This document shows, piece after piece, positions 41,744 to 50,301 of a stretch of DNA of 64,000 nucleotides. Under the pieces are notes generated by a model. It had not been told where the DNA came from. It did not search any database and was given only the letters and a program-made list of their open reading frames with translations. The stretch is from CAIJMU01 sp035531315 (GTDB lineage: Bacteria; Spirochaetota; Spirochaetia; Treponematales; Rectinemataceae), in NCBI GenBank assembly GCA_035531315.1, contig DATKTD010000340.1, positions 1-64,000 on the forward strand, read 5' to 3'. The position numbers and the translations under genes are program-made. Numbering within the stretch: the first letter of the stretch is position 1; each line of letters starts with the position of its first letter.

Positions 41744-42873
41744 TTCGTCCTCCTCGCGTCTTCGACATCGGCCAGGAAGTCGTCGATCAGGTACTCCGTA
41801 TCCCTGGGGCCAGGGCAGCCCTCGGGATGGAACTGGACGGCGCGGAAGGGACCGCGCCTCGAACGTATGCCCTCGACGCTGCCGTCGTTGGCATTGACGA
41901 ACCAGGGCTCCCAGTCGCGCGGTATGCTCTCCTCGCGGACCGCCCAGCCGTGGTTCTGGCTGGTGATGGAGCAGCGCCTGGTTCCCACTTCGATACAGGG
42001 TTGGTTGAGGCCTCGGTGACCGTAGGGCAGCTTGTAGGTGTCGGCGCCGGCGGCGAGGGCCATCAGCTGGTTTCCGAGACAGATGCCGAAGGTCGGTTTG
42101 TCATCCTTCAGGGCTCGCCGGATATTCGCTATGGTCCGGCCGCAGGCCTTCGGATCGCCGGGGCCGTTCGAAAGAAATACGCCGTCGTGCTCGATGCCTT
42201 CGAGGTCGTGGTCCCAGGGCAGGCGGATCACCGTGGCGCCCCGATCGAGGAGGACCCGGAGGATATTGGCCTTGGCGCCGCAATCGACGAGGGCGATGCG
42301 GGGAGCGGCCCTCCCCTCGCGATCCGGCGGCGATTCGTAGACGCGGAGCTCCTTCGGCGAGACCTCGGCGACCGGGTGGGCCAGATCCCCCGAGTCGAGA
42401 TCGACGGGGAGCTCGCCATCGACGAGGATGGCCCCCCGCATCACCCCCGCCTCGCGGAGATGCCTGATGAGGCTCCTCGTGTCGATGCCGGCTATGCCCG
42501 GTACGCCCTCGCCCTCCAACCAGGAGCCGAGGGTCGAGGCGGAATCGCGGTGGCTCGGCTCTTCGCAGGCCTCCGACACGACGAGACCCGACACCTGAAT
42601 GCGCTCCGATTCGAGCTCGAGGGGAAGGCCGCGGGAGTCGAGGCGGGGGCGAGCCTTCTCGTCGAGGGGAACGCCATAGTTGCCGGCCAGGGGCCAGGCC
42701 AGGACGAGGATCTGTCCGCGGAAGGATGGATCGGTGAGGGACTGGGGATAGCCGGCCATGCCGGTGGAGAAGACGACCTCTCCGGCCCGCGGCGAGGCCG
42801 CTCCGAAGGACCAGCCTTCGAACTCCCTGCCGTCCTCGAGGACGAGGCGAGCCGCGCGGCGTTGTGTGGTCAC
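41740..42873 (-). CDS. carA: Carbamoyl-phosphate synthase small subunit
   Basis: 377 residues. N-terminal CarA domain (GEVVFSTGMAGYPQSLTDPS) and class I glutamine amidotransferase with nucleophile in GICLGNQLMALA and the His/Glu pair in AVQFHPEGCPGP. It hydrolyses glutamine and channels ammonia to CarB. GTG start at 42873 behind GGAAGGAGG. A small hairpin (CCGCT/AGCGG, 42886..42899) sits just upstream of that ribosome-binding site. Two ARG-box-like palindromes lie about 110 bp upstream. Confidence 0.95.
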   Translation of the reverse strand: MTTQRRAARLVLEDGREFEGWSFGAASPRAGEVVFSTGMAGYPQSLTDPSFRGQILVLAWPLAGNYGVPLDEKARPRLDSRGLPLELESERIQVSGLVVSEACEEPSHRDSASTLGSWLEGEGVPGIAGIDTRSLIRHLREAGVMRGAILVDGELPVDLDSGDLAHPVAEVSPKELRVYESPPDREGRAAPRIALVDCGAKANILRVLLDRGATVIRLPWDHDLEGIEHDGVFLSNGPGDPKACGRTIANIRRALKDDKPTFGICLGNQLMALAAGADTYKLPYGHRGLNQPCIEVGTRRCSITSQNHGWAVREESIPRDWEPWFVNANDGSVEGIRSRRGPFRAVQFHPEGCPGPRDTEYLIDDFLADVEDARRTK

Positions 42874-42980
42874 GAAGCCTCCTTCCCGCTAAAAAGCGGA
42901 ATGCCTTTCGGCAACCGCGATTCCGTCGCCGGAAGGTAGGCAGAAAATATGCTAAAGGAGGGGCTTGCTCAAGGGGTTTT

Positions 42981-43015
42981 CTGCAAATTTATGCAGATTA
43001 ATGTATATTTATGCA
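42981..43015. promoter_or_regulatory. Tandem ARG-box-like operators upstream of carAB
   Basis: CTGCAAATTTATGCAG and TGTATATTTATGCA are two related AT-rich palindromes spaced 20 bp apart (about two helical turns) upstream of carA. Paired 18-bp palindromes of this kind are bound by ArgR hexamers in other bacteria. A shared TATTTATGCA core supports a common ligand; the identity of the regulator is inferred. Confidence 0.5.
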
Positions 43016-43086
43016 GAATGGTCGCTCATTTACTGCCGCCAGGATCGAAGGGGCAAGGGATCGCGAGACCGAAGCCTGCCCTTGAC

Positions 43087-43863
43087 TCAGTCTCCTCCCT
43101 CATGGTCTCCGCCTTCGGCCGAAGGTCTTTCCGCCGTCGACTGGGGGCGGCTTTCAGTCTGGGTGCCTGCGCGAGCCTCGCCCCCAGCTCGACTTCTATC
43201 CTGGCTTGTTGCCGAAGGTTGGGCCTGGAAGGAGGCGATAAGGGCGATGGTCGCCTCTTCTGGCGTCATGTTCCTGGCAAGGAGGTCGGCGAGGGTCCCG
43301 CGAACTCCCCTAAAACGGGGCGTGGGCAGGGGGCTCGCCGCAAGGGCCCCGACAAGGGCAAAGCGCTGATCGGCGTTGAGCGAAAGGCCGGCGACCGCCG
43401 ATAGGACGGCGACCGCGCGATCCCTCGTGGCCTGGCCGGAACCGACCCTTTTGACGGAACCGTCGAAGGCCGCGTCTATGTCTCGACGCTGGAGGCCGGC
43501 TCGCAGGGCGATGCCGACCTGGGACATCAGGTTGCCGGCCGAAGCCGAGTCGGTCGGGAGCAAGCCCCGGGCCTCGATATCGGCAGCTACCTCGAAGAGA
43601 TGATTCATCTCCAGGCTAAGGGCCGAAAGGAGGCGGTCGGGGGCCACATGCTTGCGCGCGCCCTCGGCCAGGCGCTCGGCGAGGGGACGATCGCTATGCA
43701 TGTCGCTGATCGAGCGCTCGGCGAGGAGGACGAAATCCTGTCTCACGGATGCGTAGGCCTTCGCGTCGGAAGCGCGCGCGAACCAGGATTCCACGTCCTG
43801 GGCCGCGAGGGCGGTCGAACCGAGGAAGGCGAAGATGAGCCCCAGAAAAAGCCCTGGTTTCAT
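43087..43863 (-). CDS. Exported protein of the sigma/anti-sigma module (copy 1)
   Basis: 258 residues with a signal peptide (PGLFLGLIFAFLGSTALAAQ). The mature part is mostly helical, with two similar sections around PLAERLAEGARKHVAPDRLL and LSLNADQRFALVGALAASPL, followed by a disordered Gln/Arg/Ser/Gly-rich tail of about 45 residues. No known family recognised. It is clearly related to the protein starting at 63290 (LSVQSRLALGRALAASELS; VERLQEGALKNIRPALLG), which sits in the second module. It lies 10 nt after the anti-sigma gene. Likely an output or sensor component of the pathway. Confidence 0.72.
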   Translation of the reverse strand: MKPGLFLGLIFAFLGSTALAAQDVESWFARASDAKAYASVRQDFVLLAERSISDMHSDRPLAERLAEGARKHVAPDRLLSALSLEMNHLFEVAADIEARGLLPTDSASAGNLMSQVGIALRAGLQRRDIDAAFDGSVKRVGSGQATRDRAVAVLSAVAGLSLNADQRFALVGALAASPLPTPRFRGVRGTLADLLARNMTPEEATIALIASFQAQPSATSQDRSRAGGEARAGTQTESRPQSTAERPSAEGGDHEGGD

Positions 43864-43873
43864 CGATCCAACC

Positions 43874-44488
43874 TCACAGTCGGAGGAGGCTGCCCGAGCC
43901 CCCGAAGCCATCGTCGACCTTGGCCTCGACCGAGGGGTCGGGAACCCAACGAACGCCGTCGATCACGAAGTCGTAGACGTACATCTTTCCCTTCGGCAGT
44001 TCGACCCTGAGTTCCCAGGGTTGGCCAGGATCCTTACGCCGCAACTCATGGACGGCCGGATTCCATTTATTGAAGTCGCCGACGAGGGAGACCGTCTTGG
44101 CCGAAGGAGCGTTGAGGACGAAGAGCACCGAAACCGTGTTTCTCCGCTGAGGCGCGAGGACGCGGGAGCCGAAGCCGGCGCCGACGAGGAAGAGGGCCAG
44201 GGCCGCCGCCGCCGCCAAAACGAGGCCCCTCGAAGAAATGGAAGAATGCCGACGCGATTCGATCCGGCCAAGCACCCGGTCGGCATAGCCCGCGGGAAGG
44301 ACCGCGGCAGGGAGGGCCGAGGCACCTTCGACATCGCGGCCGATCAAAGCGAGGATCGCGTCGAAACGCGGGGCACAGGCGGCGCAACCACGCGCGTGGG
44401 TCCGGGCGGCGGCAAGGGATTCCGCCTCCGGCAAGCCTCCCGACTCCCAGGTCCGGACGAGGACTTCGACCTTCGCACACTCCATCAT
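43874..44488 (-). CDS. Anti-sigma factor with periplasmic glycogen-binding-like domain (copy 1)
   Basis: 204 residues. The N-terminal zinc-finger anti-sigma domain has the HxxxCxxC pattern (HARGCAACAPRF). It is followed by a single membrane helix (about 90-110: LVLAAAAALALFLVGAG) and a C-terminal AMPK1_CBM/E-set domain (TVSLVGDFNKWNPAVHEL, YVYDFVIDGVRWVPDPS). The protein ends in DDGFGGSGSLLRL. Topology puts the carbohydrate-binding-like fold in the periplasm, so it could sense a glycan or protein there and release the sigma factor. Start chosen at the first of two ATGs, 2 nt after the sigma gene stop. Confidence 0.8.
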   Translation of the reverse strand: MMECAKVEVLVRTWESGGLPEAESLAAARTHARGCAACAPRFDAILALIGRDVEGASALPAAVLPAGYADRVLGRIESRRHSSISSRGLVLAAAAALALFLVGAGFGSRVLAPQRRNTVSVLFVLNAPSAKTVSLVGDFNKWNPAVHELRRKDPGQPWELRVELPKGKMYVYDFVIDGVRWVPDPSVEAKVDDGFGGSGSLLRL

Positions 44489-44490
44489 TT

Positions 44491-45066
44491 TCAATTACTC
44501 CCCCCGGCTAGCTCCGGTTGTGACTTTTCGAGCTTTGTCCTGAGCTTTCCCCTCGCCCTGAAGAGCCGCGACTTCACGGCCTCCTCGCCGAGGCCGAGGG
44601 CCTTCGCCGTCTCGCGTATGTCGAGGCCCGCGAAGTAGTACAGCTCCACGACGCGGCGAAGATCCGTCGAAAGCGCGGCGACCGCCCCGCGGAGCTCCTC
44701 GGCCCTGAGCCCCTCGTGGGCGGCCTCGGTCGGATCCTCCTCCGGGGCCGCCGAGAGTTCGACGGCGACGGCCTGGTTCTTTCGGGTTTCGAAGGCCCTC
44801 GAACGCCAGCGGCTCCGCACATGGTTGGCGGCGATAGCGAAGAGCCAGGCGGCGAAACTTTCGCCGACGCGAAAACGCCCCAGGGCCGACCACACGCGCA
44901 CGAAGACCTCCTGCGAGGCATCGAGGGCATCCTCCTCGGAGTCGAGGCGGGAACGAAGATAGGAGACCAGCCTGGGCCCCCATTCCTCCACGATTTCCCT
45001 GAAGGCCCCTTCATCTCCCCCGCGGGCGCGGAGGATGCGGTCGTCGATCGTTGCTGCTTCGGACAT
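44491..45066 (-). CDS. ECF RNA polymerase sigma factor (copy 1)
   Basis: 191 residues. Sigma-70 region 2 (GAFREIVEEWGPRLVSYLRS, DALDASQEVFVRVWSALGRF, FAAWLFAIAANHVRSRWRSR) and region 4 (DLRRVVELYYFAGLDIRETA, LGLGEEAVKSRLFRARGKL). It should direct transcription of an envelope-response regulon, and is held inactive by the membrane anti-sigma factor encoded 2 nt downstream. ATG 45066 is preceded by TAGAAT at 7 nt. Its closest relative in the window is the sigma factor at 61423. Confidence 0.9.
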   Translation of the reverse strand: MSEAATIDDRILRARGGDEGAFREIVEEWGPRLVSYLRSRLDSEEDALDASQEVFVRVWSALGRFRVGESFAAWLFAIAANHVRSRWRSRAFETRKNQAVAVELSAAPEEDPTEAAHEGLRAEELRGAVAALSTDLRRVVELYYFAGLDIRETAKALGLGEEAVKSRLFRARGKLRTKLEKSQPELAGGSN

Positions 45067-45073
45067 TGCCGGA

Positions 45074-45079
45074 ATTCTA
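45074..45079 (-). promoter_or_regulatory. Putative -10 box (TAGAAT) next to start codon
   Basis: TAGAAT ends 7 nt before the ATG of the sigma factor gene at 45066; no ribosome-binding site lies between. Confidence 0.45.
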
Positions 45080-45309
45080 TCGACATTGCCGTCTTTCTTC
45101 CATACGTATCGCCACGGAGGGCTCGGAAAGCGATTCGGCCCGAGAGCCCGGACCCTTCTTTCATCCGAAGTTCCGCGGTCCGTCGCCGAGAAGCGGCGCG
45201 GGTGCATTTTTTTCCACGACCCTTTCGCAACCGATTTCCGGGCGGCGAGTATCCCCTTGCGTCCGGACGCGAAGACGATACGAAGAGCGCCCGGCCAAAG
45301 GAGAAGACT

Positions 45310-45873
45310 TTGAAAAAGACCCTGGCTATTCTTATCACCCTGGCTATCTTCGGTTTCGGCGCCGCGGCGCAAGGCGCGACGAACTCCACGGGCAACAGCG
45401 AGCTGGACGCCTACCTCGCCCAGCTCAACCAGGCCGGGAGCGCGAACTCCAGCACCGTCCTCGCCCAGCTCGCCAACAAGTTCAAGGTGCCCGTATCGAC
45501 CCTCGACACGCTCGCCAAGGAGGGCTACAAGCCCGGCGAGATCATGTTCGCCCTCGAGCTATCCAAGGCCTCGGGGAAGAGCCTCGGGCAGGTCGTCGCC
45601 CTCGCCAAGGGCAAGGGACACGAGTGGGGCCTCGTCGCCCAGTCCCTCGGCATCAAACCCGGCTCGAAGGATTTCAAGGAGCTCGTCGGCACGGCCAAGG
45701 ACGACGCCGAGACCATCAAGACCCAGACCGAGACCAAGACCGAGGTCCAGGCCGAAAGCCCCGATAACGCCGACAAGCAGGACGTCGAGACGGAGAAATC
45801 GTCCGGCCATGGCGGCAAGACCGAAGGCTCGGGCCACGAAAGCGGATCGTCCGGAGCGGGAGAGAAGGACTGA
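45310..45873 (+). CDS. Small exported protein of unknown function
   Basis: 187 residues. The start is a TTG at 45310 behind GGAG; no ATG precedes the signal peptide (KKTLAILITLAIFGFGAAAQ). The mature part has an Ala/Ser/Asn-rich stretch and then a compact helical region (KFKVPVSTLDTLAKEGYKPG, IMFALELSKASGKSLGQVVA, LAKGKGHEWGLVAQSLGIKP). It ends in a charged Glu/Thr/Gly/Ser-rich tail. No family recognised. It is divergent from the sigma factor gene across a 243-bp gap and could belong to that regulon. Confidence 0.68.
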   Translation: MKKTLAILITLAIFGFGAAAQGATNSTGNSELDAYLAQLNQAGSANSSTVLAQLANKFKVPVSTLDTLAKEGYKPGEIMFALELSKASGKSLGQVVALAKGKGHEWGLVAQSLGIKPGSKDFKELVGTAKDDAETIKTQTETKTEVQAESPDNADKQDVETEKSSGHGGKTEGSGHESGSSGAGEKD

Positions 45874-45901
45874 AGTAGGACTATTTCAAATAACCTGAGC
45901 C

Positions 45902-45931
45902 GCCGAAAGGCGGCTTGCCGAAAGGCGGCTT
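45902..45931 (+). repeat. Tandem 15-bp repeat forming GAAA-loop hairpins
   Basis: Two exact copies of GCCGAAAGGCGGCTT follow the exported protein gene. The first, with the preceding GCC, folds as GCCGCC-GAAA-GGCGGC. It probably ends transcription of the plus-strand gene; a comparable GAAA hairpin follows tdh. Confidence 0.55.
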
Positions 45932-46009
45932 GCCGGTCAGGCCTTCATTCGGGGGAGGCCGGATCGGCGAGGGGGGCGGGGCGAGGGCCAAGAGGCCTTC
46001 CCCGCCCCT

Positions 46010-48100
46010 TCATTTTTTCTTCTCGATGACCGATTGTTCCGCTCCCGTCAGCACGAAACCGTTGAGGAGGGCCTGGAGCCGGTCGACCACTTCCTTGTTC
46101 TCGTTGGTCACGGTCTTGAGGTGGCGGATGCCCGCTATGATGTCGCGGTTGCCCTCGGCCTGCCTCGTCGTGGCGGCCACGATGCGATCGAAGACCTGCA
46201 CGAGGCGGCCGATGATGGCGCGCATCGCCTCGCCTTCGGCCTTCTGCGCCTCGGCTATCGTCCTGATGCCCTGGCTCTCCTCGACGAGTGAGGACATGGC
46301 CCGGACGATCTCGTCGGCCCCCTCGCCCTGCTCGCGCATGCCGGCCGCGATCTGGTCGATGAGGGCCGTCGTGCCTCCCACGTCGGCGGCGATCCGCTTG
46401 AGGGCCTCGCTCGCCTCCTCGGCGAGACGCACGTCGTCCTCGATGAGGCTCCTCATGTCGCGGATCTGTGCGCCGATGTCCTTCGCGCTCTTCGCGCTCG
46501 ACTCGGCGAGATTGCGCACCTCCGAGGCCACCACGGCGAAACCCGCGCCGGCCTCCCCCGCGTGGGCGGCCTCGATGGCCGCGTTCATGGCCAGTAGGTT
46601 GGTCTGGGAGGCTATCTTCGAGATGACCTCGACGAAGGAGGCGACGCGTTGCGAGGCGGCGGCGACGTCGCGGATGGCCCGGGCCGCGTTCTCGACGGCC
46701 CTGTTGCCTCCCTCGGCGACGCTGCCCAGCTTCGATGCCACCTCGTTGGCGCGGGCGGTGGCGTTGCCCACGGATTGGATGTTGGCGGCCATCTCCGAGA
46801 CGGCGGCCGAGGTCTGCTCGACCGCGCTGGCCTGGCCGTCCACGTGCTCCGAGATCTTCCTGAGCGAATCGAGGGTGTGGCCGAGGGAGGCGGAGGCCTC
46901 ACCCACGAGGCCGGCCTGCCCCGAGGCGTCGGCGCTCGTGCCCTCGATCGACTCGACCATCATCTCCGTCGTCGCCATGGTCTCGGCGAGGACATCCCTC
47001 AGCGAAAGCGAGGATTTGGCGACCCGCTCGCCGGCCTCGGCGAAGCGGGAGAAGAGGTCCTTGAGCTTCTCGATGAAGACATTGATCGTGTCGGCGAGAT
47101 CGCCTATCTCGTCGAACTGACCGATGACGAGGCGCTGCGTGAGGTCGGCCTTCCCCGCGATGATGCTCCGGAGCTTCTCCTGCAGCGAATTGTATTGCAT
47201 GCGGCGATAGCGGCTCGACGCGAGCTGGATGAACACGGCCAGGCCGACGAGGAAGACGAGGATGGGGATGTAGATCGCGAAGGGATTGACCGTGCCCTCC
47301 GTGGCCATCTCCGAGACGGCGATGTCCTTTTCGGGCACGCCGAGGTAGGCGGCCACGGCCCGTTTGTACTCCGCGCTGGCCGTCTCGAAGTCCTTCCCTC
47401 CCGAGGCGGTCGTCTGGTAGATCCGGTCGCGCATGATCGTCGCCTCGTTGATAGCCTGACCCACGCCGACGACGGTGAACATCGTGTACATGGCGAGGGC
47501 GATGGTGACGATCATCGAGCGCCGCCCCTCTGTCCATTCCCTGAAGCTGCCGACGAAGCGGACCCGGAGGAGGGCCCGGGGCGGAGAGAGGAGAAGGTTG
47601 TTGATCACGATCTGGACGGAGGCGCAGACCAGGGCTCCCGCGAGGTATTGGAGGAGGAAGACGACGAGCTGCGAGCCGCTGAGGATCGTCCCGCGGGCGC
47701 CCACGAAAAGGGCGAGGACGAAGCCGGCGATGTTGAAGAGGATGATTATCCTGGGCAGGCTGACGACGGCGCGAAGGGCCCGATTGAAGGAGTCCACGCT
47801 TATCTTCCGCCCCGCCTCGATGTCGCCGACCGCGGCCGAAAAGGGTCTCATCCAGAGGAGGATGCCCAGCACGGCGATGAGGACGGAGGGCAACACCGAT
47901 ATGATCGCATAGCGGGCGAGCCCGGCGAAGAAGACCCCGGAATCGAAGGTGTCATAGGCGATTTGAAAGGCGAACTCGTTGAGCAATTTCTGGGCGAAAA
48001 GGCTCACCGACATCAGAATGGCAGTACTAAGTGCGATACCGGAGCGCCAGGGCAGGCCGGAAGGCCTTGGCAGAGCGGCAGAATTGGCTGAATCATCCAT
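46010..48100 (-). CDS. Methyl-accepting chemotaxis protein with multi-helix membrane domain
   Basis: 696 residues. The N-terminal half has about five to six membrane helices (AIISVLPSVLIAVLGILLWM, IIILFNIAGFVLALFVGA, IYIPILVFLVGLAVFIQLA) and a short extracytoplasmic loop. A HAMP-like segment (DLTQRLVIGQFDEIGDLADT) and a full MCP signalling coiled coil follow, with tip NLLAMNAAIEAAHAGEAGAG. ATG 48100 is preceded by TATAAT at 7 nt; an upstream in-frame start (48154) exists but would place the -10 box within the coding region. It is divergent from the CheY/CheA-like pair, which probably takes its signal. Confidence 0.87.
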   Translation of the reverse strand: MDDSANSAALPRPSGLPWRSGIALSTAILMSVSLFAQKLLNEFAFQIAYDTFDSGVFFAGLARYAIISVLPSVLIAVLGILLWMRPFSAAVGDIEAGRKISVDSFNRALRAVVSLPRIIILFNIAGFVLALFVGARGTILSGSQLVVFLLQYLAGALVCASVQIVINNLLLSPPRALLRVRFVGSFREWTEGRRSMIVTIALAMYTMFTVVGVGQAINEATIMRDRIYQTTASGGKDFETASAEYKRAVAAYLGVPEKDIAVSEMATEGTVNPFAIYIPILVFLVGLAVFIQLASSRYRRMQYNSLQEKLRSIIAGKADLTQRLVIGQFDEIGDLADTINVFIEKLKDLFSRFAEAGERVAKSSLSLRDVLAETMATTEMMVESIEGTSADASGQAGLVGEASASLGHTLDSLRKISEHVDGQASAVEQTSAAVSEMAANIQSVGNATARANEVASKLGSVAEGGNRAVENAARAIRDVAAASQRVASFVEVISKIASQTNLLAMNAAIEAAHAGEAGAGFAVVASEVRNLAESSAKSAKDIGAQIRDMRSLIEDDVRLAEEASEALKRIAADVGGTTALIDQIAAGMREQGEGADEIVRAMSSLVEESQGIRTIAEAQKAEGEAMRAIIGRLVQVFDRIVAATTRQAEGNRDIIAGIRHLKTVTNENKEVVDRLQALLNGFVLTGAEQSVIEKKK

Positions 48101-48107
48101 TGGCGCG

Positions 48108-48113
48108 ATTATA
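48108..48113 (-). promoter_or_regulatory. -10 box (TATAAT) next to start codon
   Basis: Consensus TATAAT ends 7 nt before the ATG at 48100, implying a leaderless mRNA for the receptor. Confidence 0.5.
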
Positions 48114-48186
48114 GCTTCAAGACTGAAATGATGCCATACGACCAGCTTCATCAATCTTTGGCCTGTTGTGGGAGCCTCGCCTCGAC

Positions 48187-48192
48187 TATACT
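48187..48192 (+). promoter_or_regulatory. -10 box (TATACT) next to start codon
   Basis: TATACT ends 6 nt before the ATG of the cheY-like gene. A TTGGCC about 18 nt upstream may be its -35 box. Confidence 0.5.
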
Positions 48193-48198
48193 TTCGGC

Positions 48199-48576
48199 AT
48201 GGACGCCAAAGTGCTCGTCGTCGACGACTCGATAGTCGCGCGCATGTCGCTCCGGGCGACCCTCAAGGATCTGGGTACGGAGACGACCGAGGCCCGCAGC
48301 GGCGAGGAGGCCCTCGCCCTGGTGGAGGCCGGCCTCGCCCCCGATGTCGTCTTCCTCGATCTGACCATGCCCGGTCTCGGAGGCATCGAGACCCTGAGGC
48401 GCCTGGTCGCGACCAGATCCTCCCTACCCATCATCGTCGTCACGGCGGACCTCCAGGAAGGCACCAGGGAAGAGGTCCGCAGAGAAGGGGGCTTCGACAT
48501 CGTACGAAAACCCGCCGATCCCGCCATCGTCCGCGATGCCCTGTCGCGCGCCCTGGGCGGAAGGTCTCGAAGCTGA
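48199..48576 (+). CDS. CheY-like single-domain response regulator
   Basis: 125 residues, a complete receiver domain and nothing else. Acidic pocket VLVVDDS, phospho-acceptor VVFLDLTMPGLGG, Thr switch VVTADL and Lys in IVRKPAD. It overlaps the start of the CheA-like gene by one base (TGATG), so that kinase is its probable donor. Whether it acts on the flagellar motor or as another signalling relay cannot be told. ATG 48199 is chosen because the fold begins there. Confidence 0.9.
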   Translation: MDAKVLVVDDSIVARMSLRATLKDLGTETTEARSGEEALALVEAGLAPDVVFLDLTMPGLGGIETLRRLVATRSSLPIIVVTADLQEGTREEVRREGGFDIVRKPADPAIVRDALSRALGGRSRS

Positions 48577-50297
48577 TGGGCGAAGACATTCTCGAGGCCT
48601 TCGCCGCCGAAACGAGGGAATTGCTCGAAGGGATCGAACAGGCGACGGCCGACATCGAGCGTGGAATCGATAGGGCCGTGGATGCGCTTTTCCGGCACAT
48701 CCACACGATCAAGGGATCCGCCGGCATCGTGGGTCTGTCGAGACTCGAGGCCTTCGCCCATGCCTGGGAAACGAGGCTCGGCAGGGTCCGGCAGGGACAG
48801 GCGGTCTTCGGCCCCGCCTCCTTCGGCGCCCTCGAGGCCTGCCGAGCGCGCATCTCGGCCATCCTCGACGAGTCGCGCCCGACGATAGGGTCGAAGAAGC
48901 AGCGGGATCTCCCGGGATCGGACGAGTCCGATCTCGGCGCCCTCGACGCCCTCGACTCGACGATGAGCGAGGCCGGAATGCCCGCTGCGGAGGCGGGCGA
49001 AGGGGGCGAGGGGGCCGAGCTACAGGCCGCGAAGGCAGGACGAAACGCGACATCGGCCCAGGCGACCGATAGGCTGAAAAGCCTGCGCGAAAAGGTGCGC
49101 AACTCCGGCCCGGGGGAAAAGCTGAGCTCGGGCGACGCCTTCGCGAGGATACCCGCCTCCAAGCTCGAGAAGATCCAGTCCTATTCCAGCGAGATCGTGG
49201 TATCCCTCTCCAATTTCTCCCAGAGTCTCCGCGCCGTCGGAGCCGAAAGCCTCTCCGACGAGCTGGCCGCCCTCGAGTCCCTGGCGGCCTCCCTGTACCG
49301 GACCGTGCTCGAGACGAGAATGGTGCCCTTCGGCGAGATAGCCGGACGCTTCGTCAAGGCGGTGGAAGAGATAGCCCGCGATCGCGGCAAGCGCATACAA
49401 TTCGTCCTTTCGGGGGCGGACACCGAGATAGACAAGAGCCTCGCCGACAGGATGATCGAGCCCCTCCTCCACCTGATACGCAACGCCGCAGACCACGGCA
49501 TAGAGTCGCCGCAGGCCCGCGTCGCGGCGGGCAAGACGCCAGAGGGAAGGATCGCCCTCCGCGCGAGGCGGGAATCCGGGCTCCTCTCCGTGCGCATAGA
49601 GGACGACGGCAAGGGGATCGACCCCGCCGAGGTGCGCGCCATGGCCATCGAGCGCGGCAGGATCGGCGAGGACGATCGCCTCGATGAGGGGGAGCTTTTC
49701 GACCTCCTCTTCGAGGCGGGCTTTTCCCTGACGACCGAGGTCACGCGCTGGTCGGGGCGCGGGGTCGGCCTGGACGTGGTGAAGAAGTCCGTCGAGGCGA
49801 TGAGGGGCACGGTGCGCATCGAATCGAGCCCGGGACGAGGCTCTTCGGCCATCGTGCGACTCCCCCTCGCCCTCTCCCTCGTGGAAGGCTTCGTGGCCCG
49901 CGTCGGCGAGATCGATCTCCTCATCCCCTTCGACGTGACGGCCGCCTGTTTCGAATTCGTGGACGAGGAAGAAGCGACCTCGCCCTGGCGCACGGTGTCG
50001 TGGACCGGCAAGCTTGTCCCCGCGATCGACCTCGGCATGCTTTACGGCGAGGTCGGCGGCGGGAAACGGCGGGTCGCCGTCATCCTCGAAGACCTGGATT
50101 CGCACAACGCGCTCATCGTCGACGGGGTCGGCGAGACCCTGTCGGCCGCGGTCAGGCCCCTGGACAGGAAGATGACCGACTCGCCGGGGATAGCGGGAAG
50201 CGCCATCCTCGGCGACGGTTCGATGGTCCTCGTCCTCGATACCGCGGAACTCGCCCTCATGGCGCAGCGCGGGCGCCGCTCCGCGCTGGGTCAATAG
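48576..50297 (+). CDS. CheA-like chemotaxis histidine kinase
   Basis: 573 residues. An HPt domain with phospho-accepting His in FRHIHTIKGSAGI (about residue 46) is followed by a low-complexity linker (115-185) with no recognisable P2 domain. Then come a short dimerisation region, the HATPase core (HLIRNAADHGIESPQARVAA; DDGKGIDPAEVR; SGRGVGLDVVKKSVEAMRGT) and a C-terminal CheW-like domain (FVARVGEIDLLIPFDVTAAC, SAILGDGSMVLVLDTAELAL). The absence of P2 suits a kinase that is translationally coupled to its regulator. Cytoplasmic, probably working with the divergent receptor. Confidence 0.9.
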   Translation: MGEDILEAFAAETRELLEGIEQATADIERGIDRAVDALFRHIHTIKGSAGIVGLSRLEAFAHAWETRLGRVRQGQAVFGPASFGALEACRARISAILDESRPTIGSKKQRDLPGSDESDLGALDALDSTMSEAGMPAAEAGEGGEGAELQAAKAGRNATSAQATDRLKSLREKVRNSGPGEKLSSGDAFARIPASKLEKIQSYSSEIVVSLSNFSQSLRAVGAESLSDELAALESLAASLYRTVLETRMVPFGEIAGRFVKAVEEIARDRGKRIQFVLSGADTEIDKSLADRMIEPLLHLIRNAADHGIESPQARVAAGKTPEGRIALRARRESGLLSVRIEDDGKGIDPAEVRAMAIERGRIGEDDRLDEGELFDLLFEAGFSLTTEVTRWSGRGVGLDVVKKSVEAMRGTVRIESSPGRGSSAIVRLPLALSLVEGFVARVGEIDLLIPFDVTAACFEFVDEEEATSPWRTVSWTGKLVPAIDLGMLYGEVGGGKRRVAVILEDLDSHNALIVDGVGETLSAAVRPLDRKMTDSPGIAGSAILGDGSMVLVLDTAELALMAQRGRRSALGQ

Positions 50298-50301
50298 CCA
50301 G

